Origin: Agrocybe praecox
Lineage: Eukaryota; Basidiomycota; Agaricomycetes; Agaricales; Agrocybaceae
Assembly: GCA_964017145.1 (NCBI GenBank)
Contig: OZ024847.1
Location: 3,348,001-3,412,000 of the forward strand
Direction: 5' to 3'
DNA: 64,000 nt
The position numbers and the translations under genes were made by a program. This document shows, in pieces, positions 1-11,455 of this stretch (positions within the stretch are counted from its first letter, which is position 1; every line of letters starts with the position of its first letter). The notes under the pieces were generated by a model. That model made no database searches. It was not told where the DNA came from and saw nothing but the letters and a program-made list of their open reading frames with translations.

Positions 1-233
1 ACCGCCTTCCTGCACAGTGCGTGCCGGGGGCGGAGTGAAAAAACGAGGATACTGATACTCGGCTTTTATTTTCACTATTATCATTATTAGCCCTTGTAGC
101 TTCGCGGATTACCAAGAAGGCCGCTGAGCGCGTACATGGAAATGCGATGGTCAACGACCCGGCCTACCGCGTCGAAGCGTGGACCCTTGCTATGACTGTT
201 GATGAAGTTGAGGGTGGTATACGACTTGCCTGA
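1..233 (+). CDS. Four-helix membrane protein, copy 1 (3' end only)
   Basis: Only the last exon (91-233) and part of the preceding intron lie in the window; the rest is beyond the left edge. The exon starts after an AG acceptor at 89-90 in the same phase as copy 2 and encodes the short C-terminal tail, ending in the motif GIRLA before TGA at 231-233. The tail is nearly identical to the last exon of copy 2 (3142-3275) and related to copy 3 (5614-5750), so three tandem copies existed. Function is unknown. The tail is probably cytosolic, following the fourth hydrophobic segment seen in the complete copies. Confidence 0.75.
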
Positions 234-477
234 GCGTCTATATCTTGGAACCCTAGTACTCGGTCCAGAGGAGAAGGCCAGAGAATGGTATATATTATGG
301 CAGATATCATACAACGTGGTGCACAAAGTATTTGCCCTGTTTTAACAAGTTTTTTTGAACAAGTTGCAGAAAGCAAAACCTACATGTTCCCTTCCAGTGG
401 GAGTATCCCTGTTGAGAGTAAAGATATCTACAAATTCTCCGACGACCCAAGCAGTCACAAATTTGAAGGGAAAAAAA
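1..477 (+). repeat. Segmental duplication R1, copy A
   Basis: This stretch aligns base for base with 3049-3516, with scattered substitutions and small indels. It covers the last intron, last exon and about 240 bp of 3' flank of membrane protein copy 1. Homology stops in an A-run at about 471-477. Confidence 0.9.
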
Positions 478-625
478 TACGAAATCCAAATTTCCAGGAA
501 TTTATACGTAGGCGGTAATCTACCACTACTATGGTGGGTAATATAGTATACACGTTTTGGTATCGGGTACGAAATACAAGATTATTATCGTAAAAAGAAA
601 CCGGCAGGTATATGCATACTCTATT

Positions 626-1611
626 CTACTTCAGTGCAGCCTCTACGGTCTCGACGGTATGGTCCCACAGCGCCTTTCGCTGCGCTGCATCTCCAAAGTA
701 CCTCTTTTTCGCTAAATCCTCTCCGAGCGAACCGATACGCCACGCGCCTGGTTTGTTGGCTGTGGACAACGCGCCGTGCCACATGTATTCGCCACATTCC
801 TCGGGAGATACGGAAAATGGGCGCGTTAGGCCAAAGAGGAGCGCAGATGTTGAACGGAGTAGTAAGGAATTGGAAGATGCCATGAGGTTCGTGCGGACGA
901 GCCCAGGATAGGCGTGGATGAATGTGAGTTTGGGAGAACGTTCAGCAAAGCTCTATGTGAGAGATTAATTAATTACAGAAGAAAGGAAGGAAACACGATA
1001 CCCACCTCGACCATGAAATCGTTGTACGTCGGCGTCGTAACCGCCATTCTCGAATTTGAATAATTCTTCTTGAAATCCAAGTCGTCCAAATCAATAGCCG
1101 CGCCCTTGCCAGCAGAATGGACATTAACGACCGTAGCCGTTTCTCCTGCCTCATTCGCACTCTCCACTGCGGGCAAGAGGTCATAGAGGAACTTCCATCT
1201 CGTATAATAATGCACTGCCAGCTTTTTGTCGATCCCTTCTGTGGTTTCGTCCCGTCCGTTCAAGGTCATGATACCAGGCGACATGACGAGGTAGTTGATC
1301 CTCGGGTACCTAGTCAGGATCTCCTGTGTGGTGGTGGAGATGTTCTTCATGAGCGACGCGTCGCATTGGATGAACTCCCGCTTGATTCCGGGAGGTGGGG
1401 GTGGCAAAGACGCGAGAATCTTCTCTGCAGAGTCTTTGTTCCTCCCAACGATGATGATGTTGCTGTTGCCTTTGGTGTGCTGTGCAAGCGTGCGCACCAT
1501 GCCCTCCCCGATACCAGAGGTACCACCGAGAAAGACGGCCACTGGAGGATGAGAGAACGAGCTTGCAATCTCTGCGTTGAGCGTACGAATTGCGGGAAGA
1601 GATAAAGGCAT
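626..1611 (-). CDS. Atypical short-chain dehydrogenase/reductase (SDR1)
   Basis: Two exons, complement(1006-1611) and complement(626-952), joined by a 53-bp GT-AG intron, give 310 aa. Residues 24-37 form a Rossmann nucleotide-binding loop (VAVFLGGTSGIGEG), followed by a beta-alpha pattern with VGRNKDSA, so NAD(P)(H) binding is well supported. The substrate is unknown. The usual active-site YxxxK is not intact: Tyr196 is followed by N-D-F-M, with Met200 where Lys is expected. The paralogue SDR2 (45113-46121) has the same exon 1 length (202 codons) and the same Tyr196/Met200, so this is a family trait and not a sequencing error. The gene lies between membrane protein copies 1 and 2 on the opposite strand. 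Confidence 0.9.
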
Positions 1612-1994
1612 TGCGGAAGATATGAACTCCTTTGTGGATATTTCGTCGACGTTTATATATCTTCAATAGAAATTATCCTGACACAAGTACGAGTCCGGGC
1701 GGCAGCCCACGGATATGAGAGTGGGCTTGGATGTTGACAGCCGCATTGCAGGCTTACCGCGCGTTCTCTCGGCATGAAAGCGTGGTTGGACAATACGCAC
1801 ATTGAACGCAGCAAGCTAGCGCCGAATAAATTTTATGCGCCGATTCCAATATTTCCGACTCAGCCAGTACGCAAAAGATAAGTTGACTTAAAGAAGAAAT
1901 ACAACGGGTTGTAAACCTGAGTTTGGGACCGTCAAGTCACGGCTTCAAGCTCTGTCCTTACAAGTTCTGACCTGTTTTGATACTCACTCTCATC
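1474..1994. repeat. Segmental duplication R2, copy A (SDR1 5' end and promoter)
   Basis: Aligns with 3519-4083. It spans the first ~45 codons of SDR1, its start codon and about 380 bp of upstream DNA, probably including the SDR1 promoter. The two copies differ by substitutions and small indels. Confidence 0.9.
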
Positions 1995-2156
1995 ATATTA
2001 TTTGCGAAACAGGTGTTATTAATACAACGGTCGTGCGTAATCGTAAACCCATGATGACAACAAAGCTCTGTGGGGCGCTCTGAATCCATCTATCCTTTCA
2101 ACCACTAAACCACCAACACTAACTTTCTTTTTTTCTTCTTCTGAAACACGATTCGA

Positions 2157-3275
2157 ATGGCATCCGAAGATAGTAGTAACGTACCTCTTATTCCCAAGGA
2201 GGAAAAAGAGGGAGAGGCGGCTACCGTTATTCAGGCCATGGAAGTGCCTGTTATTGTCAAGAAACGCAGCTTCGTCTATAGGAGGGTTACTTACTATTGT
2301 GAGTTCGGTTTCTATTCTTCTTTTCCCGGGCTGGTGTTAGGACTTGCTTGAGCATTGAAGCTTGAGCCTTGAAAGAGGACGAGGAGAATGAATGTATGAA
2401 TGTACTAATTGATAAAACGTGCTACTCAGGGATCCTTGTCGTCTCACAGTTCTTCCAAGCGGCGATGTGTATTGCTGCGTTTGCTATCTCTGTCGCTGAG
2501 AGGAAGAAGGGTGCGGAGAAGGATGGGAAGGATGTAAAAGATCGCAAAGATCTTGGTACGTACGTGGTTTTACTAAATGACCATACATCCCATATCAACT
2601 CATGGGGACATCGATAGAATTTAGCAACCTCCTTTCTGGGATTTATTCCATGTTGACGCTCTTTTGCGGTCTCATTATGTGAGTTTCAGTAATCTTATTA
2701 TTGGTGGATTATGATTATTCATTTCATTTAAACAATCAAGCCTTGTATCGCACTACAATGGGACCAAGACTAAGATCAACGCGGGCAAACACGTTGGGTT
2801 GGGGATGTGTATCGTTCTTTTGAGCTTTCGTAAGTCATGATACATCCCGATTCCTGACTATTTGTAAACTAAACTTTTCTCTTTTTTTCTTCTTTCGAAT
2901 TCAAGTGAACTATTCCTTCTTCTTCAGCCCCGTTGTGGTGGCCTACACTCGAGGGCAGATCTCCAACGAGATTGAGCGCCTCTTCGTTCCGGCTGTATTC
3001 ATTCTCTTCTGGGTTTCGTCGCTTGCAGGTACGCATATATTCTCATGTACCGCCTTCGTGCATAGTGCGTGGCGGGGGCGGAGTGAAAAAACGAGGATAC
3101 TGATACTTGTGTTTTATTTTTATTACTATTATCATTATCAGCCCTTGTAGCTTCGCGGATTATCAAGAAGGCCGCTGAGCGCGTACATGGGAATGCGATG
3201 GTCAACTGCCGTGTCGAAGCGTGGACCCTTTCTACGACTGTCGAGGAGGTTGAGGGAGGTATACGACTTGCCTGA
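2157..3275 (+). CDS. Four-helix membrane protein, copy 2
   Basis: Six exons (2157-2298, 2430-2555, 2618-2678, 2741-2829, 2906-3028, 3142-3275) give 224 aa. The N-terminus is hydrophilic, with an acidic region and then K-R-S-F-V-Y-R-R-V-T-Y-Y. Four hydrophobic segments follow (about residues 48-70, 90-115, 125-150 and 165-190), then a short basic tail ending GIRLA. There is no signal peptide, so the protein is probably an integral membrane protein with both ends on the same side. The family is not recognised. Copy 3 shares the segment order and most intron positions; copy 2 has one extra intron, between 2555 and 2618, absent from copy 3. Splice sites were set by keeping the frame and matching copy 3. 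Confidence 0.8.
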
Positions 3276-3516
3276 GCTAAGCGTCCATATCTTGGAACCC
3301 TATTATTCAGTCCAGAGAAGGCCGGAGAATGGTATATATTATGGCAGATATAACTTGGTGCACAAAGTATTTGCCCTGTTTTAACAAATTTTTTTTGAAC
3401 AAGTTGCAGAAAACAAAACCCACATATTTCCTTCCAGTGGGAGTACCCCTGTTGAAAGTAAAGATATCTACAAATTCTCCGACGACCCAAGCAGTCATAA
3501 ATTTGAAGAAAAAAAT
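3049..3516 (+). repeat. Segmental duplication R1, copy B
   Basis: Second copy of 1-477, covering the end of membrane protein copy 2 and its 3' flank. It ends in an A-run directly beside R2 copy B, whereas in the first copy the two homology blocks are about 1 kb apart. Confidence 0.9.
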
Positions 3517-3518
3517 TC

Positions 3519-3646
3519 GGTGTGCTGTGCAAGCGTGCGCACCATGCCCTCCCCGATACCAGATGTATCACCGAGAAAGACGGCTACTGGAGAACAAGCT
3601 TGCAATCTCTGCGTTGAGCGTACGAATTGCGGGGAGAGATAAAGGC
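3519..3646 (-). pseudogene. Truncated SDR1 remnant
   Basis: The minus strand matches the first ~45 codons of SDR1, including the glycine loop read as G-D-T-S-G-I-G. The ATG and adjacent bases are deleted, a small deletion breaks the frame near the conserved Phe-Ser-His-Pro region, and all sequence equivalent to 478-1473 is gone. It cannot encode an SDR. Homology to the SDR1 upstream region continues to 4083. Confidence 0.9.
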
Positions 3647-4083
3647 TTTGTGGATATTTCGTCGATGTTATATATCTTCAATAGAAACTATCCTGGAACA
3701 ACTACGAGTCGGGGCGGCACAGATACAGCGCACGGATAAAGAATGGACTTGGACGTTGACAGTCTCATTACAGACTTACCACGCGTTCTCTCGGAAAGGA
3801 AGCGTGGTTCGACAATACGCACAAATGCTAGCGCCGAACAACTTTTATGCGCCGATTCCAATATTTCTGACTCAGCCAGTATGCAAAAACAAAATCTGTA
3901 TAATTTCAAGTTTTCATGCAAGTCAATAAGAATGAGTTTCAAGTTGACTTGAAGAAAAAATATAGCAGGTTGTAAATTGGTTTCAAAACTGAGTTTGGGA
4001 CCGTCAAGTCACAGCTTCTAGCTCAAGTTTGATTTCTGTTCTTACAAGTTCTAACCAGTTTTGATACTTACTTACTCTCATCC
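3519..4083. repeat. Segmental duplication R2, copy B
   Basis: Second copy of 1474-1994. It contains the SDR stub and the old SDR promoter region, which now drives no intact gene. Confidence 0.9.
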
Positions 4084-4760
4084 AAGTCACTGCGATCACA
4101 TGTGAGTCACCATTGTTCTAAATACTCTAATGTTTTGTGCACATAGTATGATATTTGGGAAATGAGCATCTTAGATATGCGTTCAATCCCGATAAAGAGG
4201 TGTACGACTGTGATAAGCGCCGAGCCTGTGGCTATTTATAGAACTAGAACTTTTTTCGAGGACCACAACACTTTTTCTTTGTTAAAATACAGATTTAACG
4301 GCTGATTTTGTGTAATTCCACTTTGTAGTTTCGTACGTTAATTTTACATCCTAAACTGGCGACTTTCAGACGAACTTGTCTGATCACAGCCGAATATCAG
4401 TGCTGGCATTCGCCGTACATTATAAAGTTTCTGTATGTCTTGGTAATATTGGCTATATATGGAGGATTCCACGTCAGACATACGGCAATCATAACCTCAG
4501 GTACTGTACTATGGTTCGAGAAGGTAACCCGGAGAGCCGGCCATGCCCGTATACATGCAACATTCCAAGTAAGCACTGCCTTTTTCGTAAACGTTCTATT
4601 TGCGCAGTAACCGGGCGATGACAATCTGCGGCCTGCCTAGCAGACAATAGGAGTGCTTACAGAACCCTTTCTTTCTTCTATCATAACAACAACTTATACC
4701 TACCCAAGTTCGAACCCCTCAGCACCTCAGTCAAACCGCTCAGCAATTTAGGCTCCTAGG
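4084..4760. other. Intergenic spacer upstream of copy 3
   Basis: No convincing gene. A short open frame of 81 codons at 4376-4621 has no recognisable domain. The last ~100 bp are pyrimidine- and CA-rich and probably carry the promoter of membrane protein copy 3. Confidence 0.5.
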
Positions 4761-5750
4761 ATGGCGCCCTCAGAACTCGAAACGGTACCCCTCTTGCAGG
4801 AGGCTACTAAGGAAAAGTCCAAATTCGATGAGAAGGAAGTCGTGGTTATACAGACCTTGGTAGGGGTAGTTGAGGCCCCCGTCAAGAAACGGGCTTTCAT
4901 TTTCCAGAGAGTCACTTACTACTGTATGTTCATTTGCACCCGTTAATTGTTTAAAAGAGGACAACATATATGTTCATTGGTAACACAGGGATCCTTGTCG
5001 CCTCCCAGTTCTTGCAAGCAACGCTCTGTATTGCCATGTTCGCAGTCTCGGTTGCTGACAAGACGGACAAGACGAAAAAGACTTACAAGGAAATGGACGT
5101 GCTTCTGAAGACGCTTGCTTCGGGGCTATATTCGCTCTTGGGGCTCGTGTACGCTGTTGTGATGTATGTTTTTTGTTCGGTTTTCCTATTGAACCAAGTC
5201 TGATCTGCACTGCCCACCCACCCAGACTCATCTCGCACTATAACGGTAACAAGACCAAACTCAACGCAGGGCGTCACGTCAGCATCGCCAAGGCCTGCTT
5301 CGTCATGGGCGCTAGTGAGATATTTACCCGCTGTCATTTATTCGATACGACGACTAACCAAGGCCGCCATCGCGCAAACCCATCTCTTCTAAAACCATAG
5401 TCAACTTCCTCCTCTTCTTCCGCCCAGTAATGACAGCATATGCCCACGTTGATTTCGCCAACGACGATATCAAGCGTTTCTTCGTCCCTGTGGTGGTTTT
5501 GCTCCTCGGATTTTCTATACTTGCGGGTAAGTCCTACTACATGCTTCATATTGCAGATAATCATCAAGATACTGATCGGATTCGTGGGTGTCTGTGTCTT
5601 TATGAATCAACAGCTGGCGCAGCCGCCTTCATCACGAAGAGGTCCGCAAAGCGTGCCCTTGGGACTGAGATGGTAAATGACCCCAACCATCGCGTCCCAG
5701 CCTGGACTCTCGCCACGACTGTGGATGAGAATGGTATTCGGCTCGCTTAA
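4761..5750 (+). CDS. Four-helix membrane protein, copy 3
   Basis: Five exons (4761-4923, 4989-5163, 5226-5314, 5401-5526, 5614-5750) give 229 aa. It has the same plan as copy 2: a hydrophilic N-terminus, a conserved F-Q-R-V-T-Y-Y motif, four hydrophobic segments, a conserved S-H-Y-N-G-N-K-T-K loop and a tail ending GIRLA. The exon carrying that loop is 89 bp in both copies. Copy 3 is the most divergent of the three, so it probably predates the R1/R2 duplication. Function is unknown; an integral membrane location is inferred from hydrophobicity. Confidence 0.8.
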
Positions 5751-6017
5751 ACGACCGTGCCGTGCCACCAGTCGTCAAAGGGAATCACTGATCATCATAG
5801 GAATTTGTTGAGGTCTACCCGTTGACAAACGACATTCTTTGATAGAAATAACTATAAAACCCCATTTTCATGATTCGATAACTCTGGCTTCTATTGGAAT
5901 ATTACCTTTTTCCTCTCTTTACTTTTTTGCGCGTAGTCATTTTAAATAAATAAGCTTGTAAGCTTGCACGAGATTGAGATGAGAGAAGATGTAAGCACCG
6001 TTGTAATACACTCCATC

Positions 6018-6100
6018 GTCGGTATCGATTAGGGGTTAAATCACTTCGTTGTGGTATTCACAGCTCCGAAGAGCCGCTGGTTCGATTCCAGCTACCGACA
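6018..6100 (+). tRNA. tRNA-His (anticodon GUG) with intron
   Basis: A complete cloverleaf can be folded. The acceptor stem pairs GTCGGTA (6018-6024) with TACCGAC (6093-6099), with discriminator A at 6100. The anticodon stem pairs CTTCG (6044-6048) with CGAAG (6067-6071). The T arm is GCTGG-TTCGATT-CCAGC. The anticodon GTG is at 6051-6053. An 11-nt intron (6055-6065) interrupts the loop one base 3' of the anticodon, the usual eukaryotic position; removal leaves the seven-base loop TTGTGGC. The B box GGTTCGATTCC is canonical. Confidence 0.88.
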
Positions 6101-6368
6101 TGTCCCATGTATCGAGATGTTTTTAGTTTGATTTTATTGACTTACGAACGAGATTCTTGCTGCGGGGTTGATGCTAACCCCACTATTTTATCCTAGGGCT
6201 CAAAAAAATCTGCTGATCATCATCACAAAGAGATCCGAGTCTTTAAGACAAAGACAAGGCAAAAAAAAAAAAGAAAGAAAAGAAGGCTACGGTGCATTTC
6301 CTAGACGGATACACTATATTATACAACAAACGATAATAATAACCAAAAGTGTACAAAAAAAATTGATT

Positions 6369-9300
6369 TTAGGCCCGATGAAGATGTCCTCCAGAAAATA
6401 GATGTTGCTCAAGGTCCTAGAGTACAGAGGGTTAAATGAGCAGTTCTGACAGTAATATATACACGGAAACTTACAGATATAGTGGAGAATACTTCCTGAC
6501 ATGCCTCGCCATTCCTCCACCTCCACTGGCAGCAGTATACGAATTCATGGCCGTTCGCTGCACCGTCCGTAGCATCCATATCAGCGCTATCGTCCTGAGA
6601 ACCAGCTTTCCCGATTCTTTCAAGTTTAATCAACGCCTCGTTCAGTTCAACGATCAACCTAACCGTCTCCGTTTTGACTTGATCCAATTCCGCCTCGGTA
6701 TTGGTGGACGCCTCGATCCTCTCCTCCAGTTCCTCCTTGACTATATCAAGTTCAGCCTGGATCAAAGTGAGTTGGTCGGATTGTTCTCTGCACAGACGTT
6801 TCAATTCCGGTTGTTCAGCTGCGCGTCGTCTTAGATCGTCGTTCCCAGTGCGCTTATCTTTCTCGACCAGGAATTCGGCCATCATGCGCCACGATGCCAC
6901 GTTTTTATCGAGCTCTGCGATCCGGGTTTGGAACGTCGCTTTGACAAGCGCCACGCCCGAGCTGGCTTGTTCCTCCGCGATCTTGACGCGCTTTTCCAGG
7001 TCTTTGTTCTCGTCCCTGACAGAGGAGACGTACCCTGATGCTTGGGCGTATTGTTCGCGGAAGAAATCGCGGTCTTTCGCAGCATCCACCTTGCCCCGCT
7101 CTGTTGATTCCAACAGAGCCTGCAAGTTCGACCGTTCGGCTTCCCATTCGGCCTTCTCGACTGCAAAGTGCAAGGTCTGCTCTTCCAACTCAGCAAGACG
7201 CTCTTTATCGGTGTTGGTCGCATCCAGTAGTTGGTTAGGATGGATAATTGCTGGCTGAAGTCGAAGGACCTCTTCTTGGAGTACATGGTTTTTGGCTCGC
7301 TCGGAAGCTAACTGGGCTTGGAGGCTAGCGATCTCCTCTAACTTGACTTCAAGGGAGCTGCGCACGGCGTCGAGATCGGCTTGAACAAGGTTAAAGGATT
7401 GATCGGGCTAAGTGAAGATATCAAGTAAGTATAACTCAAAGGATTCATTATAGAATGAATAACTTACAGGAGCCATTGGATTTGGTGGCGGAGAGGAAGG
7501 TTTGCCAGAACTTACGAGAGGAGCTTTCGACCCAGATCTTGGTTGAGCTTGGTCATTTGGATCTATGTCTTCAGTCAAAGGTTGTAAAGCAGGTGAAGGT
7601 CCGATAATTTCAACTCCTTGCATCTCAATCTATGAATGGAAAGTGTCAGGAGACAAGGTTGGGCTTGAGAAAATAGAATGCATGCAAACCTTGGATATAC
7701 TTTCCGCTCTGTCAAGGTCAAGGTCATTGTCCTGTGCTCTTTCTTTGCCTTTAGCCGACAAACTGATGGAATGGTCTTCAATGACGGCCTCGATATTCCA
7801 ACCACTTTCAAGGTCCATACCCCGCTGGTGCTCGTGGACTGCATTGAATTCCATCATTAAATCTTGCGTAGACTCTTCTTCCTCGTGTCTCAGCAATATA
7901 GGATCCACAACCTCATCACCCCCATGAAGGTCGACGTATGCTTCCTCCATAGCTTCAACAGTCATACTATTGTCTTCCTCCTCCAAATCTCGCGGCCCTG
8001 ACGCAGGAGGAACAACAGCTGTGGAAGCATCGGCCATCTCTGCATCACCATCTTTGTCAACGGAACCTTGGCTATCACCCAGCTTTTCAACGAGTTCACC
8101 CGGACGACTGATATTGCTCTCACTCCAACCTCGACCAGCACGAATCTCATCAAGGGTCTTCTTTGGTCGAGGGGTTTTTTTGGACTTCTTCGCTGCCTCC
8201 GCAAGTTGTTGCCCACGTTGAACGACCTCAGTTTCCCAAATAGCCGTGGCGCTCTCCTTGTGATTTCTCGTACTCGCAACACCGTCCTTCTTCAGAGGTT
8301 TCCTAGCATTCCGTGGTGCCTTCTCGGGCGAATCGAAGTCCTCAATAGAACTCATAGCACCGTCCTGTTCTATATCGTCACTGTGTATCTTAGAACTACC
8401 CTGTTTGAATGAATCATCCACCACTTCACTGATGCTTTCAGGTAGCGACGAAACGGGTTCGGGTATGACAGGGAGTAATGGATGGAAAACTGATGGCGAA
8501 AGCATCCTGACGGGTCTGAGAGGCTTGACTTTGGTATCATTCTCCCGATCTGACGAGACTGACGGTGCACGCGACGGCGTACGTCCTTTCATCCGAGATT
8601 TAAGGGTATTTTTGCCACCAGGAGTTGATGGGGGTTGAGGAGGTTGCAGAGAGGCGTACACTGGCAAGTCAATCCCAGGATTTGAAGAAAGGGTGATCTC
8701 CTGGGACTGCGATTGCGATTCTTCAGCCGAAGTTTCGGGAACAATATCGGTCAGATATGATTTTGAGACTGCTTTATGCACCTTTCGGCGTCCATTGGTA
8801 TTTGAAGGGCCCGTCGTTGTTGTAGCGGTAGATACAGGTTTCTTTGAAGGATTTCTTGTCGTAGTTGCCGCCTGAAGTCTAGGAACAGAGGCATCTTCCG
8901 AGACTTTCTCTTTCACTGGGGAAGCTTGATGAAGAACAGAATGTGGATTCGGTTTGAACATTACATCTTCTGTTGCAACAGCTGCGGATGCATCGTCTGC
9001 GTTTCCAGCGCCTTGATGAATCGAGCTCGGGGCGCGTGAAGCACCTGGAGAGGGGGGGTAGATAGGGAATTCATCATGTGAGATGAACAAAGGATCCTGG
9101 GCGCGTCCTTTGCCCTTATCTTGTGTCAATGCAACTTCCGTCAATTTCTTCTTCGGGTCATTATTCACAGCGGCACGTTCCTGACTTTCTTCCTCTTCCT
9201 CTTCAGCCAAAACTTCTTTGTCAAACTGTGCCAGTCTGTCTAAAGCAGCTGGAGAGAGTTTAGGCTCACGTAAAGCCAGAGGTGAAGGCGTCGGGGAATG

Positions 9301-10777
9301 TTGATCTCCATTCCAGACCACTGAGCGTTCCTCAGTAGGCGGAGGATATCTTTGAGAGACAGTGTAATCCAAGGGGGGAGGACCATCGGAATCAGAGTCA
9401 GACAAGCTAACAACAGAGCCAATGGTGCGTAGTGGAGGGCCCTGCTTGGTCGTTGTTTCCTTTTGTTTTCCCTTCGTCTTGAGTTTGGGAATAAGTTCGG
9501 CGCTGCTATCAACAGGTAGCTCTTCAACTGGCTTCTTAACGGCCTTCTTTCTCAGACGCACGACTTTGGGAGGATCTGGTATGACAGTTGGAGCCACATA
9601 GCGCTTTTTAGCTGGTTTGGTAGTAGGCTTGTCTTTCGATTTGCCTTTGGCAACTCGCAATGGTGGTTTCCGGGGGACAATATCTTCTTCGTCTTCCGTA
9701 TCCGGTCTTTCCGCTTCAGATTTGCCTTCATTATCCATTTCTACATCAGCAGGCGTTGTTCGCTCGACTTGTGCAGGTGGTGGTGGCGGTGGTGGCGAAC
9801 TGTCGAACTTTTCTGACAATGCATCTTCCACCATTCTCTCCTCGTCCATATCTTCGTCCTTTGAATTGCCTTCCTCGTCTTGCACCATTTTACCACTAAC
9901 CACTCGTATTGGGTGACTTTCCTCATCTTCTGCAAGAGAGTCACCTAACTGAGAAAGAAGCGGTTGATCTTCAGCCTCTGGTTCTGATTTCACAACCTTG
10001 ACCTCGATTTTCCGTCTTTTCTTCGGCGGAGCGTCTGAAAGCTTCTTTCGATCTCCATCACCTTCCTGGTCAAGCGCTTTGGCTTTAGGGACATTTGCCG
10101 AGTTATGTGCACTGTCGGCCTCAGCGATCTTGCGCTTCTTTCCTTTGCCATTAGCATTAGCTGAAGAGGACTTTGGAACGGGTGTCTCTCCGTTGTCTTC
10201 AGACTCATTGGGCTCTTCCTCAATGGCATGGGTTTCTCGTTTGAGTTTCTTGCCAGTTGGAGTCACAGTTGCGGTTGACCGTGAGTTGGTGCCAATCATT
10301 CCACCGCGCATTAAAGTGGCTTTCGCGTCGTTGCTCTTGGTGGTGGGTATAGTAGAAGTAGAGCGACGAGAATTCGACGTAGAAGCTTTGGTTTTAGATA
10401 CCAGATCCTTGGCTGTTTTCCCAGACGTCGCAGACTCCCTCCCGCCTTTCGAGGACGTGGCTATCATGGAAATCAATGTTATTTCATATTATGCAAAGCA
10501 TGACTGAGCGCTTACATTTCCGCCGTTGCTTATCCTTTTGCTTCTTCTTCCATTCTAACACGAGATCGTCTGTACAATCTTTCTTCGGAACCCAACTTTG
10601 AGCCCACGGTTTGAGCGTAGCAGGGTCTGTGCCTGACCACCGCACTTTATAATACTTCGGTTTCTCCCCAGTGATTTCAATAACCTCCCATAATGTCTCT
10701 GCGTCGTCGTCTTGTGGTTCGAAACCTTGAGATAATGACACCTGGGATGTTTGAGATTCTGCATCTGATTCGGCCAT
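6369..10777 (-). CDS. Chromodomain protein with coiled coil and C-terminal C2H2-type finger
   Basis: Five exons, complement(10516-10777, 7690-10460, 7468-7629, 6475-7407, 6369-6416), keep one frame and give 1,391 aa. Residues 28-80 are a chromodomain with aromatic candidates Trp30, Trp47 and Trp62 for a methyl-lysine cage. A very long low-complexity region follows (about 85-1010), rich in Ser, Pro, Glu and Lys with several basic nuclear-localisation-like clusters. A Gln/Glu/Leu-rich coiled coil covers about 1070-1330. The end has Cys1357/1358, Cys1368, His1381 and His1387/1389, like a GLI-type C2H2 finger, and is split by the last intron. It probably acts in the nucleus as a chromatin reader or scaffold. 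The finger becomes visible only after splicing out 6417-6474. Several long antisense open frames overlap it and are shadows. Confidence 0.88.
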
Positions 10778-11455
10778 ATTTCATTCCTGCAAATATTAGA
10801 TCTTGAGAATAGAACATTGCGGAAAACAAAGTGTAACCCTTACCCCAGCGTATTCCTGTGCGAACGCGAGACACTTGGAAACCACCTGACGATTGACGTA
10901 TGTTTTCCGACAAAGTTCTGCGTTTCCAGAGGCCCTCCTTCCTACGCGGAAATTCGACTGCCAAGTAACCAAGAAATATGGAGACGTTACAGATGATGGG
11001 CTCGCAACACACTGTACATTAAGCTCCCTCTAACTGTAAGTATGTTCATTGTTGAGTGTCCGACACGGTCACGCCGTGGGAACCCGGAACAAATGATTCA
11101 CGTTTCTCAATAGTTACGTAATTTTTTTGTCACGAGTACTAAACAGAAGGCAAAAATCGCCAACTACTACTACGCATTTCTCCCAGTTAAAAGTTTTCCT
11201 TGCACTGGACTTTCTTTTGGCTTGATCAACATACTATCCAACTAAATACCTCTGGAAGGCTTTCAGCTTAGATTAAAACGGATTCTCAGATCCTCGACTT
11301 GCTCACAGTCCCTGAAAGTTGAATTCCTTGAATTTCTTTCTGTTTCTGGCGTCATATCTGTCAACGTTTCAACTCTCGAGATTTGTTAACTTCCGCAAAA
11401 AGGCGGGCCCTTAAACGTTCTAGCTGGACTATACCCACTGGCTTACGGACTTACT
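10778..11455. other. Divergent promoter region
   Basis: Spacer between the minus-strand chromodomain gene and the plus-strand Kre9-like gene. It should hold both promoters. No gene, TATA box or repeat stands out. Confidence 0.5.

Noticed and set aside
1117..1605. 162-codon plus-strand open frame
   Set aside because: It is antisense to SDR1 exon 1, which has clear SDR motifs; the plus frame has no domain.
9998..10507. 169-codon plus-strand open frame
   Set aside because: Antisense to the low-complexity part of the chromodomain gene; its Ser/Leu-rich composition is the complement of Glu/Lys-rich coding. The same applies to 6701-7258 and 9617-9916.
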